56,360 bases of DNA from Solilutibacter pythonis. Its GTDB lineage: Bacteria > Pseudomonadota > Gammaproteobacteria > Xanthomonadales > Xanthomonadaceae. Of this stretch, positions 16,333 to 23,320 are shown in pieces. Both the position numbers and the translations under genes were made by a program. Numbering within the stretch: the stretch's first letter is position 1; the number at the start of each line of letters is the position of its first letter. Below the pieces are notes generated by a model, which was given only the letters and a program-made list of their open reading frames with translations, was not told the DNA's origin and made no database searches. The DNA lies in assembly GCF_003697345.1 (NCBI RefSeq), contig NZ_RFLY01000019.1, positions 1-56,360 on the forward strand. Reading direction: 5' to 3'.

Positions 16333-16404
16333 ATTGGTTTGGCGGCTGTCAAGCTGCACTGCCGCATACGCATTCAGACACTTCCGTATGGTTACAATGG
16401 CGAG

Positions 16405-16995
16405 ATGAACGACACCGCCAAGAAATCCGAACGCAGCGGCCGCCTGAGCGCCGACGACTGGGCGCAGGCCGCGCTCGAACAGATCGCCGAACAAGGCGTT
16501 TCCGCCGTCGCGGTGGAACCGCTGGCGCGCAAGCTGGGCGTCACCAAGGGCAGCTTCTACTGGCATTTCCCCTCGCGCGATGCGCTGCTGCAAGCGGCGC
16601 TGGAGCGTTGGGAAACGCATGAGCAGGAAGAAGTGTTCGGCCAGCTCAATGGCTTGTCCGACCCGGCCGAGCGCCTCGGCGCGCTGTTCAAGCTGGTCGC
16701 CCACGAGGTGCAGTCCCACGTCATCTACAGCGAATTGCTGAAGGCGCTGGACAATCCTTCCGTACAGCCGGTGATCGGCCGCGTTTCCAAGCGCCGCATG
16801 GACTACCTGACCGCCGCCTTCCGCCAGGCCGGTCTCGACGCCACCGACGCCCAGCATCGCGCGCGCCTGGCGTACGCCGCTTACGTCGGCTTCCTGCAAC
16901 TCAACCTGCAACTCGGCCAGCGCGACATGCAGCGCGAGGAATTCGAGGATTACGTCGACCACATGCGGGCGACGCTGATTCCGCACAAATCCTGA
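16405..16995 (+). CDS. TetR/AcrR-family regulator, likely of fadE
   Basis: This 196-residue protein has an N-terminal TetR helix-turn-helix at residues ~15-60: WAQAALEQIAEQGVSAVAVE, then LARKLGVTKGSFYWHFPSRD. The all-helical C-terminal ligand domain is variable, as usual. The ATG at 16405 follows a GCGAG site. The gene diverges from fadE and the intervening palindromes include CCATACGGAAAAGTATGG, so it probably represses fadE and itself and is released by an acyl-CoA or related lipid. The in-frame start at 16282 lies inside the operator region and was rejected. Confidence 0.85.
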   Translation: MNDTAKKSERSGRLSADDWAQAALEQIAEQGVSAVAVEPLARKLGVTKGSFYWHFPSRDALLQAALERWETHEQEEVFGQLNGLSDPAERLGALFKLVAHEVQSHVIYSELLKALDNPSVQPVIGRVSKRRMDYLTAAFRQAGLDATDAQHRARLAYAAYVGFLQLNLQLGQRDMQREEFEDYVDHMRATLIPHKS

Positions 16996-17065
16996 GCGCG
17001 GCATCGTCCCGCGCCGTTGTGCCGGAATTTCCGGCCCTACGCCATCGCCAACACACGGATACGCC

Positions 17066-18826
17066 ATGACCGCCACCACCAGCCAGCTTGCGTCGCTCAA
17101 CCAGTGGATCGAGGAAGTCGCCCGGCTGACCCGGCCCGATCGCATCCACTGGTGCGATGGCGGCGATGCGGAGAACCAGGCGCTGATCGCCCGGATGCTT
17201 GAAGACGGCACGCTCCTCAGGCTCAACCAAGAGACCCACCCGAACAGCTACCTGCATCGCTCGCATCCGGACGACGTCGCCCGTGTCGAGCATCTCACCT
17301 TCGTCTGCACCGCCAAGCGTGACGACGCCGGCCCCAACAACCACTGGATGGAACCGGCCATCGCCCGCGAGCAGATGCGCGGGCTGTTCGAAGGCTGCAT
17401 GCGGGGCCGCACCATGTACGTCGTGCCGTACTGCATGGGGCCGATCGATTCGCCGCTGTCGCGTTGCGGCGTGGAGATCACCGATTCGCCGTACGTTGTC
17501 GCCAACATGCGCATCATGACCCGCATGGGCGAGGCCGCGCTCAAGCGTATCGAGCGCGAAGGCGGCTTCGTCAAGGGCCTGCACTCCATCGGCGAGCTGA
17601 ACCCCGACCGCCGCTTCATCATGCATTTCCCGGAAGAGCTGGAAATCCAATCCTTCGGTTCCGGCTATGGCGGCAACGCCCTGCTCGGCAAGAAATGCCA
17701 CGCGCTGCGCATCGCCAGCCATCAGGCCCGCGGTGAAGGCTGGCTGGCCGAACACATGCTGATCCTCGGCATCGAAAACCCGCGGGGCGAGAAGCACTAC
17801 ATCGCCGCCGCCTTCCCCAGCGCCTGCGGCAAGACCAACCTCGCCATGCTGATCCCGCCGCGGGGCTACGTGCGCGATGGCTGGAAAATCACCACGATCG
17901 GCGACGATATCTGCTGGATGCGTCCCGGCCCCGACGGCCGCCTCTACGCGATCAACCCGGAAGCCGGCTTCTTCGGCGTCGCGCCCGGCACTTCGGAAAA
18001 ATCCAACCCGAACGCACTCGCCTCGCTGCAAAAGAACGCCATCTTCACCAACGTTGCCGTCACCGACGACAACCAGCCGTGGTGGGAAGGACTCGACAAG
18101 CGCGCGCCCGCCACCGACTGGAAAGGCAACGCTTTCGATCCCGCCTCGGGCAATCCCGCCGCGCACCCCAACTCGCGCTTCACCGTCAGCGCCAGGCAGT
18201 GCCCGAGCTGGTCGCCGATGGCCGAAGACCCGCGGGGCGTGCCGATTTCGGCGATCGTCTTCGGCGGCCGTCGCGCTTCATTGGTACCGCTGGTGTTCGA
18301 AGCCCGCGACTGGACCCATGGCGTCCTGATCGGCGCCGCGATGGGCTCCGAAACCACGGCCGCCGCCACCGGCGCGGTCGGCGTGATGCGCCGCGACCCC
18401 ATGGCGATGAAGCCCTTCTGCGGCTACAACTTCGCCGACTACTTCAATCATTGGCTGTCGTTCGACAAAGCGGGCGCCAACCTGCCCAAGGTCTTCCACG
18501 TCAATTGGTTCCGCAAAGGTGAGAGCGGCGATTTCCTCTGGCCGGGCTTCGGCGACAACATGCGCGTGCTGGAGTGGATGCTGAAACGCGTCGAAGGCAA
18601 GGCCGGCAGTATCGAGACACCGATCGGCCATCTGCCGAAGATCGAGGACGTCAACCTCGACGGTGTCGAGTTGACCCCCGAGGCCCGCGAAAAGCTGTTC
18701 GATTACGACCGCGAAGGCTGGGCCCATGAACTCGCCAGCATCGGCGAATACCTCGACGAGTACGGCGCGCGGATGCCGGAGGCGTTGAGGGATGAGCAGC
18801 GGCGGACAGCAACAGCGTTGGGTTGA
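17066..18826 (+). CDS. pckG: Phosphoenolpyruvate carboxykinase (GTP)
   Basis: This 586-residue enzyme converts oxaloacetate and GTP to phosphoenolpyruvate, the entry step of gluconeogenesis. The GTP-class kinase-1a loop is seen as FPSACGKTNLAML, with RCGVEITDSPYVVANMRIM upstream and a metal/nucleotide region near TTIGDDICWM. Length is normal for the GTP class and quite unlike the ATP-dependent PckA. It stands alone, 70 bp after tetR. The gap holds a perfect short palindrome GCCGGAATTTCCGGC at 17021-17035 of unknown meaning. Gluconeogenesis beside fadE fits growth on fatty acids or amino acids. Confidence 0.95.
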   Translation: MTATTSQLASLNQWIEEVARLTRPDRIHWCDGGDAENQALIARMLEDGTLLRLNQETHPNSYLHRSHPDDVARVEHLTFVCTAKRDDAGPNNHWMEPAIAREQMRGLFEGCMRGRTMYVVPYCMGPIDSPLSRCGVEITDSPYVVANMRIMTRMGEAALKRIEREGGFVKGLHSIGELNPDRRFIMHFPEELEIQSFGSGYGGNALLGKKCHALRIASHQARGEGWLAEHMLILGIENPRGEKHYIAAAFPSACGKTNLAMLIPPRGYVRDGWKITTIGDDICWMRPGPDGRLYAINPEAGFFGVAPGTSEKSNPNALASLQKNAIFTNVAVTDDNQPWWEGLDKRAPATDWKGNAFDPASGNPAAHPNSRFTVSARQCPSWSPMAEDPRGVPISAIVFGGRRASLVPLVFEARDWTHGVLIGAAMGSETTAAATGAVGVMRRDPMAMKPFCGYNFADYFNHWLSFDKAGANLPKVFHVNWFRKGESGDFLWPGFGDNMRVLEWMLKRVEGKAGSIETPIGHLPKIEDVNLDGVELTPEAREKLFDYDREGWAHELASIGEYLDEYGARMPEALRDEQRRTATALG

Positions 18827-18960
18827 TAGGTCTGGATCAAGCTAGGATGGACTGAATAGCGCCCGATTCGGCACATATCCGAGACTGGGGCTGCCAAAAC
18901 AGATAATTTGCATGATGGATTCTGAGCTGATTCTGTGATGTTGGAGCATCCTTGGGTTGT

Positions 18961-20253
18961 TCAGTGACTCGCCAGCGGGATCACATCGAATGCCAAACTG
19001 ATGCGTGGACGGTTGCCGCGATAGGGGCGAGTGTGGTGGAAAAAGTACGAAGGGAAGCTGAGCAATTGTCCACTGGCGGGGGTGTACACATCCTCGCGTG
19101 GTGACAGACAGGCTTGGCTGGCCGGTGGATGGCCAAAGATCAATTGGCCGTCACATGCATCTTCGGCATCGCCGCTATCGAGATAAAACACGCCACTCAT
19201 CCACCCAGCGGGATGGATGTGTGGACTTTGGTGTCCATCGTGATGAAGAACGGTGGCCCATGATTGTAAACGCCAGCGCTGTGGTATGTGGCTGGCCCAG
19301 GGATGAGAACGCAATGCTGAATTATTTCCAATCGCGGCGATCCGTGCGGCTACGTGTTGTTCAATCAAGTGCCCGTAATCGGCGAAGGCTGAGTTCCGGC
19401 TCAAATCCAGCATCACGCTTTGTTGGCCGTGGTGGGTGGAACGTCCGGTAGGCTCCCAGTGCAGTGATGGATGGGTGAGTGTGGCATCGCGCAAGGCTGA
19501 AATATCTAGAGCATGGTTTGTGTCCGGTTGCGGGCTAAGCAACTGTGGGTAATTCATCAGCTGATCCACCAGCGCGGTATCCCCCAAAGCATCGGCGGCC
19601 ATGTACAAGCCGGCCAAGGCGGTTTGATCCAATGGACTGATTGCGAACGCGCGCTCGAATCGCAAGCGGGCTTCATCGACACGACCACTGGCCAACAGTG
19701 CCATGCCATGGTCGGTGAGGGTAGCTGGATCATGGCTTGCGTGTTGTTCGCAGTGCGAGAGGGCATGGAGGGCTTCTTCGGTTTGACCGGCGCCTCGCAG
19801 GGCATTGCCTAGGCTACGTAGGATTGCCAGATTGCTGGGTGCCAATTGTTGTGCGATACGCAAGCTGACAATGGCTTCTGTGTAGTGCTCCATGCGTAGC
19901 AGCAGAATACCGGCATTGGCATGGGCATCACTTACTGCCGGCTGCAAACACGCTACATGACAGAAATCTGCCAGGGCTTCTTCGGTGGCATCCACCGCGT
20001 TATGTGCTAGTGCGCGGTTGAACAACACTGCGGGATTATCCGGTGAAAGCCGTAAGGAGGCGCTGAAATCGACAATGGCGGCGTACATGTTGTTCAATCG
20101 CATCCGTGCCATGCCGCGCAGATACAACAACTCAGGTTGGTTAGCATCGGTGGCCAATGCGCTATCTAGCAAGACAATCGCCGTTGAGTTGTGACCCCGC
20201 CGGAGGGCGGTGTGTATGTTTTCCAGCAGGCGATTGACAGGTGGTGTGCCCAT
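18961..20253 (-). CDS. TPR protein with C-terminal 2OG-Fe(II) oxygenase domain
   Basis: This 430-residue protein, starting at ATG 20253, has tetratricopeptide repeats at residues ~15-240 (for example AIVDFSASLRLSPDNPAVLF). They are followed by a double-stranded beta-helix of the 2OG-FeII_Oxy_5 type: SPHIHPAGWMSGVFYLDS, GQLIFGHPP, GQLLSFPSYFFHHTRPYRG and RISLAF. A TTG start at 20310 would overlap the upstream gene. It is last in a minus-strand operon after the OGT-like gene. It probably hydroxylates a protein or peptide side chain, with the TPRs binding the target; substrate unknown. GC content is clearly lower than that of flanking housekeeping genes. Confidence 0.85.
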   Translation of the reverse strand: MGTPPVNRLLENIHTALRRGHNSTAIVLLDSALATDANQPELLYLRGMARMRLNNMYAAIVDFSASLRLSPDNPAVLFNRALAHNAVDATEEALADFCHVACLQPAVSDAHANAGILLLRMEHYTEAIVSLRIAQQLAPSNLAILRSLGNALRGAGQTEEALHALSHCEQHASHDPATLTDHGMALLASGRVDEARLRFERAFAISPLDQTALAGLYMAADALGDTALVDQLMNYPQLLSPQPDTNHALDISALRDATLTHPSLHWEPTGRSTHHGQQSVMLDLSRNSAFADYGHLIEQHVAARIAAIGNNSALRSHPWASHIPQRWRLQSWATVLHHDGHQSPHIHPAGWMSGVFYLDSGDAEDACDGQLIFGHPPASQACLSPREDVYTPASGQLLSFPSYFFHHTRPYRGNRPRISLAFDVIPLASH

Positions 20254-20276
20254 GATGGTAGGTGATGTTGCCGTGT

Positions 20277-22250
20277 TCAGTCGTGAAGTGGTTGCGAATG
20301 CGTGATCCAACTGACTGAGCCAGCAATTAATTCCGATGAGATGCGTTCTATTTCGGCTGCACAGCGACGTGGTGAGAGCAGATCGAACTTACTCACTTGC
20401 AGGGCAAGCTGTTGCCGTACGGTAGCCAGTTGCTCGCTATTATTTGCCAAGGTGGTGGCTCGCCTGATGTATTGCTCAGTATCGTTGCACAGCAGTTCAT
20501 CCATGCCTAGATAGTGGTTGATCCCGGCACTCATCCGCGCTGCTGGCGTATTGCCTGCCACGGTGAGGAGTGGCAAGCCGGCAGCTATCGAGAATATCGC
20601 GGTGGCGCCCGCTTGATAGCGAAAAGCATCTAGAAACAAATCGCAACTGGCGGCGCGTTGCAGTTGTTCATCAAACGAAACTGCTTCGACAAATTGCAGT
20701 CGATTCAGGTCGCCGCCAAGCATATGCCAGGCTTCTAGAAAACCGGATCTGCTAGGTAAGTTGCGCATGAAAACCAGCAAATGCGCCTTTGGTGCACCCT
20801 GTAGGATACGTACCCAGGCGGAGAGCAGTGTGGTATCTAGTTTGTAGCTATTGTTGAAGCTGGCTAGGATCGGTGAGTCATGTGGGAAACCAAATTTTGC
20901 CCGGTCGGCTTTTGCTTGTGCGGGTTTCCATGCTGGAAACATCGGGGAGTCAATCCATATGATGCGATCCCGATACGGCCAATCGATGCTGGCTGGTGCG
21001 CAATACCTATCGAGGATGATGCCATCCAGCCAGGGCGCTTGTTGGCCGTGGATAAACCCCAGCCAGCCAAGCTGATGTTTGGCCGGGCGCATCGCTAGTA
21101 CTTCGGGTTTTGCGCCTAGTGTATAGCCGCCCAGATCGATTAACAGATCAATGCCATCTCGGTGAATTCTCTGGGCGATTTCCGCAGCGGACATCGATTC
21201 GCACATTACGAAATGTTCAACGTCAATAGCGATCTCACGTGCTATCTCGTCCTGATGATCGTGCAGGCTGTAGGCAAATACTTCGAAGCCATCACGCTGG
21301 TGGGCTGCAAAATGCTGACGCAATAGCTGACCGACTGCATGGTTGCCTAAATCGGGCGAGAGATAACCAATGCGAATGCGATTGCCCATGTGTGCTGGGG
21401 GTGTGGAAGGCAATTCGATGCATGAGGCTTCGGCACGTTTTACCACGCGCGCGGCGTAGGTTGTCAATGCATCGCGCTTGAACGCTTCCGGTAATGGCAA
21501 ATAGCTGAGCGGGAACGGTTCAATATGGTTGGCATCAAATTCATGGTATGGGTGGGAGGTGAGCTGTGCGACAGTGGCGCAGATGTCTTCCACTTCCTGC
21601 AAGTGGCACATTTGGGCGCAAACATTGGCTAGCCGCACTAAAATATCAAGCCGTCCCGGCGTGAGTTTGTTCGATTCCAAATAGTAGGCACGGGCGGCGG
21701 GCAAGTCGCCTGAAAGTTCGGCGCATATGCCGATATTGATGATATCGGTGGGCTGTGCCTGTGCAGACCGATGGTAGGCAGTTGCGGCTTCATGGTAGCG
21801 GCGCTGTGCCTGCAAGGATTCGCCCAGATAGTGCCAGGCCTCCGCAAAATCAGGGGCCAGTTGCAAAGCCTTGCGCAGGGCCGGCTCGGCGATGGCATGC
21901 TGGCTGTTCAACACGTACAGGCTGCCCAACATCAGCCAAGCGAGCGGGTGGTTCGGTAATAGTTGGGCTGCTGCCTTGGCGGCATGCAAGCCATCGCTAA
22001 ATTGCTGTTGGGTGCGTAATACCGTAGCCAATGCCAACATTGCTTCGGGATGTGAATCGGCTTGTGGCGGGATGGCGGCTAACAGCAGGCCGGCGTCGTC
22101 GGGGCGCCCGTCTTGCAGTAAGGCGATGCCCAGATCAAACATCAGTTGGTGGTCGTGTGGTGCCTTCTGCAAGGCCTGCCGATAGAAGGTGACAGCCTGC
22201 CCGAGCTTGCCAGCTTGATGTAGTTGCCGTGCGTGTGTGGCTTTATCCAT
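20277..22250 (-). CDS. SPINDLY/OGT-like TPR glycosyltransferase (GT41)
   Basis: This 657-residue protein has TPRs in residues 1-~235 and an O-GlcNAc transferase C-terminal region after that. Matches include RIRIGYLSPDLGNHAVGQLL (the human OGT DFGNH motif), LIDLGGYTLG, LASFNNSYKLD (the Lys in OGT FNQLYK), LFLDAFRYQAGATA and AGNTPAARMSAG. These are the UDP-sugar binding and catalytic elements of GT41. It would transfer a sugar (GlcNAc or fucose type) onto Ser/Thr of a protein; donor and target unknown. It overlaps the preceding methyltransferase by 8 bp (22243-22250), so translation is coupled. Confidence 0.88.
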   Translation of the reverse strand: MDKATHARQLHQAGKLGQAVTFYRQALQKAPHDHQLMFDLGIALLQDGRPDDAGLLLAAIPPQADSHPEAMLALATVLRTQQQFSDGLHAAKAAAQLLPNHPLAWLMLGSLYVLNSQHAIAEPALRKALQLAPDFAEAWHYLGESLQAQRRYHEAATAYHRSAQAQPTDIINIGICAELSGDLPAARAYYLESNKLTPGRLDILVRLANVCAQMCHLQEVEDICATVAQLTSHPYHEFDANHIEPFPLSYLPLPEAFKRDALTTYAARVVKRAEASCIELPSTPPAHMGNRIRIGYLSPDLGNHAVGQLLRQHFAAHQRDGFEVFAYSLHDHQDEIAREIAIDVEHFVMCESMSAAEIAQRIHRDGIDLLIDLGGYTLGAKPEVLAMRPAKHQLGWLGFIHGQQAPWLDGIILDRYCAPASIDWPYRDRIIWIDSPMFPAWKPAQAKADRAKFGFPHDSPILASFNNSYKLDTTLLSAWVRILQGAPKAHLLVFMRNLPSRSGFLEAWHMLGGDLNRLQFVEAVSFDEQLQRAASCDLFLDAFRYQAGATAIFSIAAGLPLLTVAGNTPAARMSAGINHYLGMDELLCNDTEQYIRRATTLANNSEQLATVRQQLALQVSKFDLLSPRRCAAEIERISSELIAGSVSWITHSQPLHD

Positions 22251-23241
22251 AACGGGCGGTCAAGCTCCAGCCCATTCGAATACCCTCTGCCTGCGTGATG
22301 GGGGTAGTTTCCACCACAAGTCCACGCTGGCGAAACCAGCTGGCAATGATGTTTAGGCGCTCAACACTGAGCAGGGCCTGTTGCAGATCGTGCAAGCGCT
22401 CATACTCGGCTTCTAGTCCGTCTCGCCAATCAGCGATGCGAGCATCAATGCCTGCATGGTCTGCGTGTTGAGCCATGTGCAGGATGTAGGCAATCTGTTG
22501 GGCGGATTGTGTCAGCACATGGGCTTTGGGGGTTTGATCGAGCCGATCCATTAACGAATGGACGGTATGATTGAATGCCAGCCGAACCCGTTCGGCGGCT
22601 GGGTTATCAGCCAACGCACGGCGTGCGGCGGGGGTGGCATGCTCGGCCAGTAATCCGGCCATCGCGCGGATGTTATCGAACAGGCTGCTATTGAGTAGGT
22701 AATCGATAGCATCGAGCTGAATTGGTGCGGTATGCGCCACTACTGAATCGTCGCTGTGTAGGATGAGGCCGATGCAGCCATCCCGTGCCAACACGCGGAC
22801 AAGTTCGGCTGCCGTGGACTCGTTTGCGTTGTATTCAAAGCCATATTGCGAGCAGAGTAGATTGGCCGAGTTATCGCGGAATGGTAGTTTGGATATCGAG
22901 GTGCGGGGATGGAAGTGAATGTCCATCGATAACGGGTCAATGGTGATTACATCGCGTACGGGGTCTATATCAGCCAGGTCCACGCCGTGGATATCAAGTG
23001 CGATACCGTTTTGCTTGCCATACTGAGCTGCAAGGAGTGCCAAAGCACCGTTGCCGGTGGCTAGGTCGATTACCTGATCGCCGCTGTTCAGCGACTGGAA
23101 CAGATCACCCCAGAAGCGGGCGATGGCGCCATCGTAGTTACCAGCGATGGCTGTAGCGCAAGAGTGTAGTACGCCACGCCGCCACAGGCGTGTCCATGCG
23201 TCAGCTTGTGCTGGCGTGTCGAATTCAAGACTGTTCTTCAT
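22243..23241 (-). CDS. SAM-dependent methyltransferase
   Basis: This 332-residue protein starts at ATG 23241 (MKNSLEFDTPAQADAWTRLW). The frame is open further upstream but would run back through the terminator. Rossmann motif I is VIDLATGNGALALLA. An acidic residue in the second strand (HGVDLAD) and a post-motif SQYGFEYN follow. The C-terminal ~150 residues are helical. The class resembles Methyltransf_25/11 small-molecule or protein methylases; the substrate is unknown. It follows the TonB receptor after a strong hairpin and overlaps the OGT-like gene. Together these look like one surface-modification locus. Confidence 0.8.
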   Translation of the reverse strand: MKNSLEFDTPAQADAWTRLWRRGVLHSCATAIAGNYDGAIARFWGDLFQSLNSGDQVIDLATGNGALALLAAQYGKQNGIALDIHGVDLADIDPVRDVITIDPLSMDIHFHPRTSISKLPFRDNSANLLCSQYGFEYNANESTAAELVRVLARDGCIGLILHSDDSVVAHTAPIQLDAIDYLLNSSLFDNIRAMAGLLAEHATPAARRALADNPAAERVRLAFNHTVHSLMDRLDQTPKAHVLTQSAQQIAYILHMAQHADHAGIDARIADWRDGLEAEYERLHDLQQALLSVERLNIIASWFRQRGLVVETTPITQAEGIRMGWSLTARYG

Positions 23242-23254
23242 CCGGGGATGATAT

Positions 23255-23290
23255 GGCAAAAAAGAAAGCGGCCCGCACAAGTCGGGCCGC
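23255..23290 (-). terminator. Strong hairpin terminator after the TonB receptor
   Basis: A perfect eight-base-pair stem GCGGCCCG / CGGGCCGC (23268-23275 with 23283-23290) closes a seven-base loop. On the minus strand it is followed by TTTCTTTTTT. It would attenuate transcription from the receptor into the methyltransferase, giving high receptor and low enzyme expression, or isolate the two units. Confidence 0.85.
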
Positions 23291-23320
23291 TCGTTTGTCA
23301 CTACAGCATCACAACGGCAA

